From NCBI GenBank assembly GCA_016756855.1, contig JAESPD010000006.1, positions 47,401 through 111,400 of the forward strand: a stretch of 64,000 nt of DNA, read 5' to 3'. Each line of letters starts with the position of its first letter. Position 1 is the stretch's first letter. Below are positions 27,092 through 37,702 of the stretch, in pieces. The notes under the pieces were generated by a model that was given only the letters and a program-made list of their open reading frames with translations, did no database searches and was not told the DNA's origin. The stretch comes from a gamma proteobacterium endosymbiont of Lamellibrachia anaximandri. GTDB taxonomy: Bacteria; Pseudomonadota; Gammaproteobacteria; Chromatiales; Chromatiaceae. The translations under genes were made by a program, and so were the position numbers.

Positions 27092-29284
27092 ATGAAGTTG
27101 ATGAAACAGTCTCACGCCCAGAATATCTCCGAACCTCTGCACCGAATCCTGGAAGCCAGGCACCACGATCCATTTGAAGTCCTCGGTAGGCATGTCGAGG
27201 GGGATTCCACCGTCTTCAGGGTATTTCAGCCGCGGGCTCGCCGCGTCCGGCCAAGCGACTCTGAAACAGAATTGCAACGTATCGAGGGTACTGATCTTTT
27301 CGAGGGCCACTTCAATACAGCAGACTTACCTGAGCGTATTGAAATCATCTGGGAGGACGAGTACGGCGTCGAACAGCAACACTACGACCCCTACTGCTTC
27401 ACACCACAGTTACAGGATTTCGATGTCCACCTTTTCGGCGAAGGGCGACATCGCCACGCCTACCGTTTTCTTGGCGCCCATCCCCATGAGACCGATGGGA
27501 TTCCCGGCATCCTGTTTGCCGTTTGGGCACCCAACGCCGAGCGCATCTCCATCGTAGGCGACTTCAACCAATGGGATGGACGCGTATATCCGATGCGCGC
27601 GCTTGGCGGTTCCGGCATCTGGGAACTGTTTATCCCCGGACTGACTGCCGGCGCCTTCTATAAATTCGAGGTTCGCGCCCGGAATGGCGACATCTCGCTG
27701 CGTACCGACCCCTACGGCAACCATTTCCAGATGCGCCCCGAGACCGCCGCCGTGGTCATGGCGGACTCAGAGTATCAGTGGGAAGATGAAGACTGGGTTG
27801 AAGCACGTGAAAAACGCAACTGGCAACAGTCACCCATGTCAGTCTATGAAGTGCACCTCGGCTCCTGGCAGAAAGACGTCGACGGTGGATTCCTTAACTA
27901 CCGGAAACTGGCCCACCGGCTCTGCGACCATATCAAAGAGACTGGTTTCACCCATGTGGAACTGCTGCCGATTACCGAACACCCTTTCGACGGCTCCTGG
28001 GGCTATCAGACGACCGGCTACTTCGCCCCGACCAGCCGTTTCGGCACGCCGGACGATTTCCGCTATTTCATCGATCATCTGCACAAAAACAATATCGGCG
28101 TGATACTGGACTGGGTACCCGCCCACTTTCCCCGCGACCGACATGCGCTGGCGCAATTCGATGGCTCAGCGCTCTACGAACATGAGGACCCCCGCCGGGG
28201 GGAGCACCGGGACTGGGGCACTCTAATCTTCAATTTTGGTCGAAATGAAGTGCGTAACTTCTTGATATCCAGCGCAATCTACTGGATGGAAGAGTTCCAC
28301 CTCGATGGTTTGCGGGTCGACGCCGTCGCCTCCATGCTCTACCTCGACTACTCACGGGAACCCGGCGACTGGCTCCCCAACGAGCATGGCGGAAGAGAAA
28401 ATCTTGAAGCTGTCGACTTCATGCGGGAACTCAACAGCACCACCCACGAACTCCACCCCGGCACCCTGATGATCGCCGAGGAATCCACCGCCTGGCCCCA
28501 GGTTTCGCGCCCCACCTGGTTGGGAGGCCTGGGTTTCAGCATGAAGTGGAACATGGGTTGGATGCACGACACGCTCTCCTATTTATCGAAAGACCCGGTC
28601 TACCGTCACTACCATCACGACCTGCTGACCTTCGGTCTGCTCTATGCTTTTACCGAAAACTTCGTTCTGCCCTTCTCCCACGACGAGGTGGTGCACGGCA
28701 AAGGCTCGATGATCAACAAGATGCCAGGGGACGAGTGGCAGAAATTCGCCGCCCTGCGACTGCTCTACACTTACATGTTCACCTATCCCGGCAAAAAACT
28801 GCTCTTCATGGGTAGCGAATTCGCTCAGGCGCGGGAGTGGAACGACGACGAGGCGCTGGACTGGTTCCTGCTTGATCACCCATTTCACAATGGGGTAAAG
28901 ACCCTCATTTCCGATCTGAACCATCTCTACCAGGAACAAACCTCTTTGCATCAGGTGGAGTTTGAAGAGGGGGGATTCGAATGGATCGACTGTAATGACA
29001 GTTCGCAGTCGGTATTGAGTTATCTGCGCAAAAGCACCGACGGCAATGTCGCAGTCATCATACTCAACTTCACGCCGATTCCCCGGGAAAACTACCGTAT
29101 CGGCCTCAGCCGCGCGGGAAACTACCGCGAGATATTGAATTCCGATTCAGCATTCTACAGCGGCAGCAATGTGGGGAATGGCGGAGTCATCACCGCTGAA
29201 GAAGTGAGTTGGATGGGACGGGACTACTCCGCTTCGCTGACGCTGCCTCCGCTGGGTGCGGTGGTGTTACGACTGGAGACATAG
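27092..29284 (+). CDS. glgB: 1,4-alpha-glucan branching enzyme (GH13)
   Basis: Introduces alpha-1,6 branches in glycogen. The 730-residue protein has the N1 and CBM48 modules (about 15-230), then the GH13 barrel with the nucleophile aspartate in [12 protein letters not shown], the acid glutamate in [10 protein letters not shown] and the [12 protein letters not shown] motif, and the C-terminal all-beta domain. The full length with N1 module matches the E. coli type. Divergent from glgC and convergent with pgi; a REP pair separates it from pgi. Confidence 0.96.
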   Translation: MKLMKQSHAQNISEPLHRILEARHHDPFEVLGRHVEGDSTVFRVFQPRARRVRPSDSETELQRIEGTDLFEGHFNTADLPERIEIIWEDEYGVEQQHYDPYCFTPQLQDFDVHLFGEGRHRHAYRFLGAHPHETDGIPGILFAVWAPNAERISIVGDFNQWDGRVYPMRALGGSGIWELFIPGLTAGAFYKFEVRARNGDISLRTDPYGNHFQMRPETAAVVMADSEYQWEDEDWVEAREKRNWQQSPMSVYEVHLGSWQKDVDGGFLNYRKLAHRLCDHIKETGFTHVELLPITEHPFDGSWGYQTTGYFAPTSRFGTPDDFRYFIDHLHKNNIGVILDWVPAHFPRDRHALAQFDGSALYEHEDPRRGEHRDWGTLIFNFGRNEVRNFLISSAIYWMEEFHLDGLRVDAVASMLYLDYSREPGDWLPNEHGGRENLEAVDFMRELNSTTHELHPGTLMIAEESTAWPQVSRPTWLGGLGFSMKWNMGWMHDTLSYLSKDPVYRHYHHDLLTFGLLYAFTENFVLPFSHDEVVHGKGSMINKMPGDEWQKFAALRLLYTYMFTYPGKKLLFMGSEFAQAREWNDDEALDWFLLDHPFHNGVKTLISDLNHLYQEQTSLHQVEFEEGGFEWIDCNDSSQSVLSYLRKSTDGNVAVIILNFTPIPRENYRIGLSRAGNYREILNSDSAFYSGSNVGNGGVITAEEVSWMGRDYSASLTLPPLGAVVLRLET

Positions 29285-29288
29285 TGGT

Positions 29289-29373
29289 GTAGGCCCGATC
29301 AAGCGCAGCGGATCGGGCAAACTGAAATAATATACTCCATGGGATTGCCGGTTCCTCTACGCTTGAACCGGCC
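29289..29373. repeat. REP-like pair between glgB and pgi
   Basis: Unit 29289-29318 has GTAGGCC and the core AAGCGCAGCGGA. Unit 29347-29373 carries the inverted core CTACGCTTGAACC. They lie between convergent genes and could together form a long hairpin that ends or protects both transcripts. No intrinsic terminator with a T run is seen in this gap. Confidence 0.75.
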
Positions 29374-29386
29374 AACGTCCAAGTCT

Positions 29387-31042
29387 CTATCTGCGGCTGC
29401 GCATCCTGTGCCGCCGAAAGTAGTCGATCAGACCCCGGGTGGAACTGTCGTGTTCCGCGTTCACGTCCTCATCCATCAACTCAGGCAGGATCACATTCGC
29501 CAGTTGCTTGCCCAACTCCACACCCCACTGGTCGAAGGAGTTCACCCGCCAGATCACCCCCTGCACGAAGATCTTGTGTTCGTAGAGCGCGATCAGTGAA
29601 CCAAGACGCGACGGGGTAATCCTGTCCAACAGTAGCGTGTTGGTGGGACGGTTGCCGGGAAAAATCTTGTGTGGCAGAAGCTCGACAATCTGCTCAGCAC
29701 TCATTCCGACTGCCTCCAGCTCCTCACGCGCCTCGGTGCGGGTCTTACCCTTCATCAACGCTTCGGTCTGGGCAAAAAAGTTGGCCAGCAACATCTCATG
29801 ATGCTCTCCAGCCTCATTATGGCTGTTGATCGGCGCAATGAAATCACACGGAACCATCTGGGTGCCCTGGTGAATCAACTGATAGAAGGCGTGCTGGCCG
29901 TCGGTCCCAGCAGTCCCCCAAACCACTGGCCCGGTGCTGTAGGTGACGGGTCTGCCGAAACGCGTCACCCGCTTGCCGTTACTCTCCATGTCCGCCTGCT
30001 GCAGGTAATCGGGCAGCAGCCGCAGATACTGGTCATACGGCAGGATGGCGCAGGTCTTCGCCTTGGCGAAATTGGCATACCAGATACCGATCAACGCCAA
30101 GATTACCGGCATGTTTTCAGAGAGATCCGCATGCAGAAAATGCTCATCCATCTCATGCGCGCCATCCAGGAGTTCACTGAATCCCTCCATACCGATGGCA
30201 ATGGCGATCGGCAGGCCGATGGCAGACCAGAGCGAGTAACGTCCGCCAACCCAATCCCAGAATTCGAACATATTTTCGGTATCGATACCGAACTCAGCCA
30301 CCTTCTCTTCATTGGTGGAGATAGCAACAAAGTGGCGAGCTACTGCCGCTTCATCCTTCAGCGTCTCAAGCAACCAGCTGCGCGCTGTCGTGGCGTTACT
30401 GAGTGTCTCCTGAGTGGTAAAGGTCTTGGATGCGACAATAAAGAGGGTACTCTCCGGGTCGATATGTTTGGTCGCCTCGACGATATGGGTGCCATCTACG
30501 TTAGAGACGAAATGCACCCGCAGATCGGAGCGCTGATAGTGTTTCAGCGCCTCACAAACCATCTTTGGCCCCAGATTGGATCCACCGATACCAATATTGA
30601 CCACATCGGTTATCTGCTTGCCGGTATACCCTCTCCACTCGCCGGAGCGCACTGATTCGGAAAACTGCGCCATCTTGTCCAGTACTGCATTGACCTCCGG
30701 CATCACATCTTCGCCATCCGCCCATGTTGGGCTGTCACTGCGATTGCGCAGGGCCACATGCAATACGGCACGATCCTCGGTGATATTCAGCCTGTCTCCG
30801 GAAAACATCCGCCGGCGCCAGCCATCCAGGTCGACCGACTCCGCCAGTTTGAGCAGCAGCTTCATGGTGGCTGGCGTGATCCGGTTCTTCGAGTAGTCAA
30901 GCAGGATGCCACAAGTTCGCAGCGACATCTGCTCCGATCGTTCCGGGTGATCATGGAAGAGGTCTCGCATACGAACAGGCGCCATCTCTTCCCAGTGCGC
31001 CTGCAGGGTTAACCAATCTTCGGTGTGATTTATCTCGGTCAT
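29387..31042 (-). CDS. pgi: Glucose-6-phosphate isomerase
   Basis: Interconverts glucose-6-phosphate and fructose-6-phosphate. The 551-residue length and the two PGI signatures are present: [23 protein letters not shown] segment in the middle and [18 protein letters not shown] near the end. [12 protein letters not shown] and [12 protein letters not shown], which bind the phosphate, are intact. Placement between glgB and glgA links fructose-6-phosphate from gluconeogenesis to glycogen synthesis. Confidence 0.96.
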   Translation of the reverse strand: MTEINHTEDWLTLQAHWEEMAPVRMRDLFHDHPERSEQMSLRTCGILLDYSKNRITPATMKLLLKLAESVDLDGWRRRMFSGDRLNITEDRAVLHVALRNRSDSPTWADGEDVMPEVNAVLDKMAQFSESVRSGEWRGYTGKQITDVVNIGIGGSNLGPKMVCEALKHYQRSDLRVHFVSNVDGTHIVEATKHIDPESTLFIVASKTFTTQETLSNATTARSWLLETLKDEAAVARHFVAISTNEEKVAEFGIDTENMFEFWDWVGGRYSLWSAIGLPIAIAIGMEGFSELLDGAHEMDEHFLHADLSENMPVILALIGIWYANFAKAKTCAILPYDQYLRLLPDYLQQADMESNGKRVTRFGRPVTYSTGPVVWGTAGTDGQHAFYQLIHQGTQMVPCDFIAPINSHNEAGEHHEMLLANFFAQTEALMKGKTRTEAREELEAVGMSAEQIVELLPHKIFPGNRPTNTLLLDRITPSRLGSLIALYEHKIFVQGVIWRVNSFDQWGVELGKQLANVILPELMDEDVNAEHDSSTRGLIDYFRRHRMRSRR

Positions 31043-31262
31043 GATCGGAACTTCTATAGGTTTCTGAGAACAAGACTCACCCGCTCTCTTCGTTAACAGC
31101 AGATGTTAAGAAGAAGCGCGTCGAGGTTCAAGACAAGAGGTCAATTATTTCCGATAAATCTATGCTCAATGCCGCTCTTTACTTTAGAATTGGGGAAAGC
31201 TTTAAACAAGTCTCTGGACAATATCGACATTCACACTCATCGACTTAGCTGGGAATCTGCCA

Positions 31263-32732
31263 TTGAACATCCTTTTTGCCTCCAGTGAAGCCACTCCGTT
31301 GATCAAAACAGGGGGCTTAGCAGACGTCGCCGGCAGTCTGCCTGCAGCGTTGCGAACATTTGGACACGACTGCCGACTTGTGCTGCCTGCCTATCCGCAG
31401 GCGATGGAACACGCCGATGACCTGCAACAGGTGGCAGAACTCGATATTCCGGGGTATCTGGGCAAGGTCCGCCTGCTGAGCGGGTTCAGTGGCCCACACG
31501 GCGTTCCTCTCTATCTGGTCGATGCACCCTATTTCTTCGACCGTGAGGGCAACCCCTATCTCACACCCGAAGGTTATAATTGGGAAGATAATGCGAGCCG
31601 CTTCGGGCTCTTCTGCAAGACAATCGTTGAGATCAGCCTCAATGACGCTGGACTCGACTGGAAGCCAGACCTGGTACACGCCAACGACTGGCAAACGGGT
31701 CTTGTACCCGCTCTGCTATCGCGCCATACCGATCGCCCGGCTACGATTTTCACCATTCATAACCTCGCCTATCAAGGGCTGTTCGACCTTGAAACCTTCG
31801 ACCAGCTGCATCTACCTGCGGAGTTCTGGTCACCGGAAGGGCTGGAATTTCACAGTCAACTCTCTTTCATCAAGGGCGGCCTCGCCTTTGCTGACCGCAT
31901 AACCACCGTCAGCCCCACCTATGCTGAGGAGGTACAGACCCCGGTATTTGGCTACGGACTGGAGGGGTTGTTGCAGCATCGCAGCCAGGATTTCAGCGGT
32001 ATTTTGAATGGCATCGACTACCATGAATGGGATCCTGCAAGCGACCCCAATACAGTTGCCGCTTTTACCGCAGACAGTTTCGAAAAAAAGGCTGAAAACA
32101 AACTGGCACTACAGAGGGAGTTCGGCCTGCCGGAGGACGAGCATATCCAACTCTTCGGCTATATTGGCCGATTGGTCGAGCAGAAAGGGGGCGACCTGAT
32201 CCTGCAGGTACTGCCAGGGATCATGGATTCAGGTGCACAAGTGGTGTTGTTGGGCTCAGGCAACCCGGAGCTGGAACAGGCGCTAAAGAAAATCAGCAGC
32301 AAGTATCACAGCAGAGTTGGTGTATATATTGGCTATGATGAGGGGTTGGCTCATCGGATCGAGGCAGGCAGCGACTGTTTCCTGATGCCTTCGCGTTTTG
32401 AACCCTGCGGCCTCAATCAGATCTACAGCCTACGCTACGGCACTATACCCATCGTCCGCCGTACCGGCGGGCTGGCCGACACTGTGGTCGATGTCAATCC
32501 ACACACTCTCGCAGACGGATCCGCCACTGGATTCCTGTTTGACAATGCTGATGGAGCCGGGCTTTGGGGGGCTGTGGAGAGAGCCATCGACTTCTACCAC
32601 CGCCCGGAGGTGGAGTGGTGCATACTCGCCACTACGGGAATGCGTCAGGATCTGAGCTGGGAGACCAGTGCGAAGCACTATCTGGATCTCTACCAAGATG
32701 CGATTACCTCGCCTTTCACCCCATCTGTTTAG
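31263..32732 (+). CDS. glgA: Glycogen synthase (ADP-glucose, GT5)
   Basis: Elongates alpha-1,4-glucan from ADP-glucose. The N-terminus MNILFASSEATPLIKTGGLADV carries the KTGGL nucleotide-binding motif (split here for length: ILFASSEA then KTGGLADV). The C-terminal lobe has SRFEPCGLNQIYSLRYG with the catalytic glutamate and RRTGGLADTV. The start codon is TTG with GGGA upstream; no ATG fits the family N-terminus. The 220-base gap upstream contains no recognised gene. An intrinsic terminator follows directly. Confidence 0.94.
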   Translation: MNILFASSEATPLIKTGGLADVAGSLPAALRTFGHDCRLVLPAYPQAMEHADDLQQVAELDIPGYLGKVRLLSGFSGPHGVPLYLVDAPYFFDREGNPYLTPEGYNWEDNASRFGLFCKTIVEISLNDAGLDWKPDLVHANDWQTGLVPALLSRHTDRPATIFTIHNLAYQGLFDLETFDQLHLPAEFWSPEGLEFHSQLSFIKGGLAFADRITTVSPTYAEEVQTPVFGYGLEGLLQHRSQDFSGILNGIDYHEWDPASDPNTVAAFTADSFEKKAENKLALQREFGLPEDEHIQLFGYIGRLVEQKGGDLILQVLPGIMDSGAQVVLLGSGNPELEQALKKISSKYHSRVGVYIGYDEGLAHRIEAGSDCFLMPSRFEPCGLNQIYSLRYGTIPIVRRTGGLADTVVDVNPHTLADGSATGFLFDNADGAGLWGAVERAIDFYHRPEVEWCILATTGMRQDLSWETSAKHYLDLYQDAITSPFTPSV

Positions 32733-32741
32733 CATTCAAAC

Positions 32742-32776
32742 AAAAAAAGCCCCAGCCTGATGGCCGGGGCTTTTTT
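32742..32776. terminator. Bidirectional terminator between glgA and panD
   Basis: AAAAAAGCCCC and GGGGCTTTTTT form a strong stem with an inner GGCC pairing. It has T runs on both strands and serves glgA from the left and panD from the right. Confidence 0.9.
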
Positions 32777-32790
32777 CGGGAACCGCTGAA

Positions 32791-33171
32791 TCAGGCCGCC
32801 TGAACGGGTATGGAGTTTCCCGTTCTTTCCACCCTATTCTGCTCGTTCAGATAGACCAGAGTCGGCTTGAAGTCGGCAATTTCGGCCTCATCAATGCCTG
32901 AGTAGGCACAGATGATCACCCGGTCACCGGGGTCTGCCTTGTGTGCCGCCGCGCCATTCACTGAAATCACGCGCGAGCCAGCCTCCGCCCGAATGGCATA
33001 GGTAGTAAAACGTTCGCCGTTGGCGACGTTGTAGATCTGGATCTGCTCGTACTCATGTATCCCAGCAAGTTCCAGCAACTCACTGTCAATGGCGCAGGAC
33101 CCCTCATAATCCAACTCTGAGTGGGTTACACAGGCCCGATGTAATTTGCATTTAAGAACCGTCAACTGCAT
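32791..33171 (-). CDS. panD: Aspartate 1-decarboxylase proenzyme
   Basis: Makes beta-alanine for pantothenate. The proenzyme self-cleaves between G24 and S25 (YEGSCAID) to create the pyruvoyl group, and this site is intact. K9 and the [14 protein letters not shown] region match the family. At 126 residues it is normal length. It is the last gene of the panB-panC-panD run, 46 bases after panC. Confidence 0.97.
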   Translation of the reverse strand: MQLTVLKCKLHRACVTHSELDYEGSCAIDSELLELAGIHEYEQIQIYNVANGERFTTYAIRAEAGSRVISVNGAAAHKADPGDRVIICAYSGIDEAEIADFKPTLVYLNEQNRVERTGNSIPVQAA

Positions 33172-33217
33172 GAAAAGCAGACTCCATCACACGAAAGCCG
33201 CGTATTATCCGCGATCT

Positions 33218-34081
33218 TCAAGCTTCCATCAATGGCAAGAAAGCCGTCATATTATCGATTAGCCTCGCTTTCCCCAGATAGGCAGCGGCTAAAATCACCA
33301 GATTCCGCTCGCCAGCCTCGGGAAAACCCAAGTCCGCAGCCCTCCGCACAGTAAAATAGTCGGGCCGAAAACCCGCTGCCACAAGCCGCTTTTGCGCCCT
33401 GAACTCCAGCGAGCCATAGTCTCTTTCACCTGACATTAGGGCTTCGGAGGTCAATTTCAAGGTTTCATGCAGTGCTGGCGCCTGGGTTCGCTCCTGTGGT
33501 GTCAGATACCCATTGCGTGAACTGAGCGCCAGGCCGTCCTTCTCACGAACCGTCGGCACACCGATGACCTCCAGGGGAAAGCAGAGGTCAGCTACCATCC
33601 GGCGAAGCACCATCAGCTGTTGGAAATCCTTCTCTCCGAACAGGGCCAGATCCGGCTGCACCATATTGAACAGCTTACAGACCACAGTTGCCACACCGAC
33701 AAAATGGCCCGGACGACTGCTACCACAGAGGATATCCGACAGGCCAGGCACCTCTACCCGGGTCTGCTCAGCTTTTCCCGGAGGGTAGACCACTTCCACG
33801 GGAGGCGTAAAGAGCAGGTCAGCATCCACACCGGAGAGTTTCTCCCGATCCGTCTCCAGGGTACGGGGATAGGAAGAAAAATCCTCCCCCTCCCCAAACT
33901 GCATCGGATTCACGAAGATACTAACCACACAACGATCGGCCAGTTCCCTGGCCCGCTTAACCAGTTCCAGATGGCCGACATGCAGATTACCCATCGTCGG
34001 TACAAAGGCAATACGTTCAGCGTCGCGCCGCCAGGCAGAAACCTGTCGGCGCAGAGAATCGATTGTGGAAACGGTCTCCAT
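33218..34081 (-). CDS. panC: Pantothenate synthetase
   Basis: Condenses pantoate and beta-alanine with ATP. The nucleotidyltransferase HIGH-type motif is in PTMGNLHVGHLELV, and the second motif KDFQQL plus SSRNGYL are visible. The 287-residue length is normal. It follows panB by five bases, so translation is probably coupled. Confidence 0.97.
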   Translation of the reverse strand: METVSTIDSLRRQVSAWRRDAERIAFVPTMGNLHVGHLELVKRARELADRCVVSIFVNPMQFGEGEDFSSYPRTLETDREKLSGVDADLLFTPPVEVVYPPGKAEQTRVEVPGLSDILCGSSRPGHFVGVATVVCKLFNMVQPDLALFGEKDFQQLMVLRRMVADLCFPLEVIGVPTVREKDGLALSSRNGYLTPQERTQAPALHETLKLTSEALMSGERDYGSLEFRAQKRLVAAGFRPDYFTVRRAADLGFPEAGERNLVILAAAYLGKARLIDNMTAFLPLMEA

Positions 34082-34086
34082 AGTTT

Positions 34087-34887
34087 TCAGGTAAAACTCT
34101 CTTCAGCTCCCGGAAACTCACTTTTCCGGACGCTCTCGACAAAGGCAGACAAGGCCGCCTGGATGCTCTCTCTGCCCAGCAAAAAGTCTTTCACAAAGCG
34201 CGGAGGATTGGGATTCATGCCTAACATGTCGTAGATCACCAGGACCTGCCCGTCACAACCTGCTCCGGCGCCGATCCCGATAACCGGCATGACGACCGCC
34301 TTGGCGATCTCTGTCGCCAGTACAGCCGGGACACACTCAAGTACCAGCATCTGCACGCCGGCATCCTGCAACGCGAAGGCATCCTGCATGATTCGCTCCG
34401 CGCTCTCCTTTTCACGCCCCTGTACCCGGTAACCACCGATCTTAAACACGGATTGGGGCAGTAAACCAAGATGGCCGCACACAGGAACACCGTGGGACGT
34501 CATCTGACGCACAGCTTCCAGCTGCACGCCGCCACCTTCCAGTTTAACCATCTGTGCACCGCCTTCTTTCATCAGGCGTCCGGCGGTCTCCATCGCCTGA
34601 TCGGGGGTGCGGTAGCTCATGAAAGGCATATCCGCCACCAGCAGCGCACCCTGCCTGACCCGCGCGACATTACGGGTGTGGTAGACCATCTCATCGACAG
34701 TCACCGGCAGCGTACTCCCCTGCCCCTGCACCACCATGCCCAATGAATCCCCCACCAGCAGAACTTCAGCACCAGCGTTTTCAATTAACCGGGTAAAACT
34801 GGCATCGTAGCTGGTGATACAGCTGATCTTACGACCAGCCTGTTTCATTTCCAGCAGAGAATTGACTGTAATGTTGGCGGCAGACAT
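34087..34887 (-). CDS. panB: 3-methyl-2-oxobutanoate hydroxymethyltransferase
   Basis: First committed enzyme of pantothenate synthesis; uses methylene-tetrahydrofolate to make ketopantoate. Characteristic segments are ITSYDASFTRLIENAG, VGDSLGMVVQG and IGIGAGAGCDGQ. The 266-residue length is normal. Upstream lies a 203-base gap with no gene, so panBCD may have its own promoter although it points the same way as the deoxynucleoside kinase and folK genes before it. Confidence 0.97.
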   Translation of the reverse strand: MSAANITVNSLLEMKQAGRKISCITSYDASFTRLIENAGAEVLLVGDSLGMVVQGQGSTLPVTVDEMVYHTRNVARVRQGALLVADMPFMSYRTPDQAMETAGRLMKEGGAQMVKLEGGGVQLEAVRQMTSHGVPVCGHLGLLPQSVFKIGGYRVQGREKESAERIMQDAFALQDAGVQMLVLECVPAVLATEIAKAVVMPVIGIGAGAGCDGQVLVIYDMLGMNPNPPRFVKDFLLGRESIQAALSAFVESVRKSEFPGAEESFT

Positions 34888-35090
34888 GAATATCCTGTTG
34901 ATATTGCAAATTAAATTGTGTGAGCGGTAAACCTGCCACGATTACTCAATAGACAGGCGAATCGAGGCGGGTCGCAGCGCTTTCTACATCTCTCTTCGCA
35001 GCAAACCGCTGGAATTCAAACCCAAAGAGATAAAATAGTGGTTTAGCAAAACAGATCATCTTGATTTTATCACGCTCCGCTGTGAACCGT

Positions 35091-35762
35091 TCAAAGCAGC
35101 AGAGGTGCGGGATTGAGGTAACGTTTACCCGAATCGGCAGTGCAGATATGTTCCACCAGCAACTGGAAGTCAGCTTCACTCTCAACCGGGTTGATCTCCG
35201 CCGCATTGATGATCAGCAGCGGTGAGCGGTCATAGTGGTAAAAAAAGTCGGTGTAGGCGTCGCACAGACGCTGTAGGTAGGCGGGATCCATGCTTGCCTC
35301 TTCCGGTCTCCCCCGTTGACGGATGCGCCGCATCAGTGTCTCAACCGGCGCCTGCAGATAGACTACCAGATCGGGCTTAGGTGCAGTCATGGCCAGTCGC
35401 TCATAGACCTGCTGGTAGAGCTGCAGCTCCTCATGTTCAAGATTGACTTCGGCGAAGAGGCGATCCTTCTCCAGCATAAAATCGGCAATCAAACGCTGCC
35501 GGAACATATCACCCTGCTGCAATTCGTTCCATTGACGACTACGTTGAAAAAGAAAATAGAGCTGAGCGGGAAATGCAGACTGCCGGCGATCCCGGTAGAA
35601 ACGACCCAAAAAAGGATTCTCTTCGGCACCCTCAAGCAGCGTTTCGCCGCCAAAAGTCTCAGCCAGTCGTTGCACCAGGCTGGTCTTGCCCACACCCACA
35701 GGACCCTCCACCACCAAAAAACCCGGCGGGGAAAATGATTCAGACGACCTTTTCGATACCAT
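35091..35762 (-). CDS. Deoxynucleoside kinase family protein
   Basis: Phosphorylates a deoxynucleoside (deoxyadenosine or deoxycytidine type) for nucleotide salvage. The P-loop is GPVGVGKTSLV near the N-terminus, and the DRLFAE segment corresponds to the DRS/DRF motif that fixes the base. RRIRQRGRPEE is a lid-like basic stretch. The ATG used here replaces a TTG six codons upstream. The gene overlaps the end of folK by 23 bases. Deoxynucleoside kinases next to folK and panB are a recurring gammaproteobacterial arrangement. Confidence 0.87.
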   Translation of the reverse strand: MVSKRSSESFSPPGFLVVEGPVGVGKTSLVQRLAETFGGETLLEGAEENPFLGRFYRDRRQSAFPAQLYFLFQRSRQWNELQQGDMFRQRLIADFMLEKDRLFAEVNLEHEELQLYQQVYERLAMTAPKPDLVVYLQAPVETLMRRIRQRGRPEEASMDPAYLQRLCDAYTDFFYHYDRSPLLIINAAEINPVESEADFQLLVEHICTADSGKRYLNPAPLLL

Positions 35763-36240
35763 CACCTGAAATCCGTTCAAGCAGTCCGGAAAGCGACCCT
35801 AGCAGCGGGATATCCAATCCTGGCGGTGCGATCTCCGCCAATGGGTAGAGTACGAATGCGCGCTCCCCCAAGCCGGGATGCGGCACGATCAGACGCGAGG
35901 TTTTGATCTGCTGATGGCCAAACAGCAACAGATCCAAATCGAGCGTCCGAGGCCCCCAGCGTTCGCCGTTCCGCACCCGCCAATGCAGCCGTTCCAACCG
36001 CTGCAACTCTTCCAGCAGCATCTCTGCGCTCAGGGAGGTCGTCACTGCTGCGACCGCATTGATGTAGTCCGGCTGATCCGGCGGCCCCATCGGCGGAGTC
36101 CGATAGAGCAAGGAGCGGGCAGTGCAGTGAGTCTCCGGCAGGTCACCTAATTCGTCCAGCGCCCGGCTCACCTGCTGTCGCGGTGATTCCAGATTACTGC
36201 CCAACCCGATGTACGCTACGATCTGCGAGCTTTCACTCAT
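35740..36240 (-). CDS. folK: 2-amino-4-hydroxy-6-hydroxymethyldihydropteridine pyrophosphokinase
   Basis: Transfers pyrophosphate from ATP to the pterin in folate synthesis. The family start IVAYIGLGSNLESP, the LLYRTPPMGPPDQPDYINAV segment and the signature RWGPRTLDLDLLLFG are all present. The chosen ATG gives 166 residues and overlaps the pcnB end by eight bases; a much longer reading starting 228 bases upstream would run inside pcnB and is an artefact. Folate and pantothenate synthesis are linked through PanB, which needs methylene-THF. Confidence 0.95.
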   Translation of the reverse strand: MSESSQIVAYIGLGSNLESPRQQVSRALDELGDLPETHCTARSLLYRTPPMGPPDQPDYINAVAAVTTSLSAEMLLEELQRLERLHWRVRNGERWGPRTLDLDLLLFGHQQIKTSRLIVPHPGLGERAFVLYPLAEIAPPGLDIPLLGSLSGLLERISGDGIEKVV

Positions 36241-37612
36241 CCGATGGTTTAGCCTTCCTGGGTCGGCGGCGACGACGGCGACCACTACGGCCCCGGCGTT
36301 CCTGTCCAGCCATCTGGCCCTGCTCCTGAGGATTTCCTTTCTGGAACTCTGTCCACCACTCCGCCAACTCCATTTCCGCCTCTCCAGCCTGGGCACGCAG
36401 CAGCAGAAAGTCATAAGCAGCACGAAATTTTGGGTGGGTGATGAGGCGTTGAGGACGTTTACCGCCACGACTGAGGAATCTCGGCTGCATCTGCCAGATG
36501 TCCCGCATCGGGTAGCTGATACGCTTCGGAATCAGCACCCTCTGAGCCTGCTCGGCCAAGACATCCCTTCCCGCCTCCTGCAGCGCAGGTATCGGGGGCA
36601 TGCCGTCTGCCTCATACGCCGCCGCGCGCAGACGTACCGGCTCCCACAGCAACACTGCAAAAAGGAAGGCCGGGGTTACCGGCTTTCCATCCCTGATCCT
36701 GCTGTCAGTGTTTTCCAATCCCCGGTTGACGAAGGTAATGGGAAAGTCGTGATCCTCGTGGCTCAAAGCCTCTTCGGTCGCGGGAAAGAGGTGGCCAAAC
36801 ATGTCGTAATGGCGCAACTTTTCAAAAGTCTCCAGGGCAGCACCGCCCAGGAACAGCTTCAACACCTCTTCAAATAATCGGGCAGCGGGCACATCATCCA
36901 GCAGGGAGACCATAGAACTCAGGGGCGTTTCGCAGGATATATCGATCTTAAACCCCAGCTTTCCGGCAAATCTGACCGCCCGCAACATACGTACAGGATC
37001 CTCACGGTAACGCTGTTCAGGATCTCCCAACAGCCTCAGCACACCGTTATTCAGATCCGTCAGGCCATCCGCATAGTCCACAACCGAGAAATCCCCGATG
37101 TTGTAGTAGAGGGCATTGATGGTGAAATCTCGCCTCTGGGCGTCCTCCTCAATGGTGCCATAGACGTTATCCCGCAGGATCATGCCGTTCTCGACCTTAC
37201 GCGAATCATCTGCGCTCCCATCCCCCATGCTGCGGAAGGTAGCAACCTCGATGATCTCCCGTCCAAAAAAGACGTGCGCCAGACGAAAACGCCGGCCTAT
37301 AAGGCGACAATTGCGAAAAACCTCCTTTACCTGTTCAGGCAGGGCGTCTGTCGCCACATCAAAGTCTTTGGGTTCACGCCCGAGCAGGAGGTCACGCACG
37401 CCTCCCCCTACCAGATAGGCCTCAAAACCGGAATTTCTCAGCCGATAGAGCACCTTGACAGCATTTTCGCTGATATTTGCCCGGGAGATATTGTGATCCG
37501 GGCGGGGAACAATGACTGGATCGAAGATGACGTTATGTCCCGTAGGCGCCTGATCAGACACCGTTTTTCGCTTGAACAGCTTCTTCTGAAGCCACTTTAC
37601 CGTTCGATTCAA
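36233..37612 (-). CDS. pcnB: Poly(A) polymerase I
   Basis: Adds poly(A) tails to RNA 3' ends, promoting decay. The nucleotidyltransferase motif LVGGGVRDLLLGREPKDFDV contains the metal-binding DFD, and RRFRLAHVFF and RRDFTINALYY follow as in PcnB and tRNA CCA-adding enzymes. The basic C-terminal tail (GRRRRRRPRK) is typical of PcnB and supports this over the CCA enzyme. The start codon is TTG with no good ribosome binding site; no upstream ATG exists in frame, so the exact N-terminus is uncertain. Confidence 0.92.
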   Translation of the reverse strand: MNRTVKWLQKKLFKRKTVSDQAPTGHNVIFDPVIVPRPDHNISRANISENAVKVLYRLRNSGFEAYLVGGGVRDLLLGREPKDFDVATDALPEQVKEVFRNCRLIGRRFRLAHVFFGREIIEVATFRSMGDGSADDSRKVENGMILRDNVYGTIEEDAQRRDFTINALYYNIGDFSVVDYADGLTDLNNGVLRLLGDPEQRYREDPVRMLRAVRFAGKLGFKIDISCETPLSSMVSLLDDVPAARLFEEVLKLFLGGAALETFEKLRHYDMFGHLFPATEEALSHEDHDFPITFVNRGLENTDSRIRDGKPVTPAFLFAVLLWEPVRLRAAAYEADGMPPIPALQEAGRDVLAEQAQRVLIPKRISYPMRDIWQMQPRFLSRGGKRPQRLITHPKFRAAYDFLLLRAQAGEAEMELAEWWTEFQKGNPQEQGQMAGQERRGRSGRRRRRRPRKAKPSDE

Positions 37613-37702
37613 CTAATACAGACCACAAAGAGATAAAAAAATATCACCAAACCATTGAGCCTGGCCATGAGGTCAGTATAATAGCGCCTTTCCGAGCAAA
37701 CT

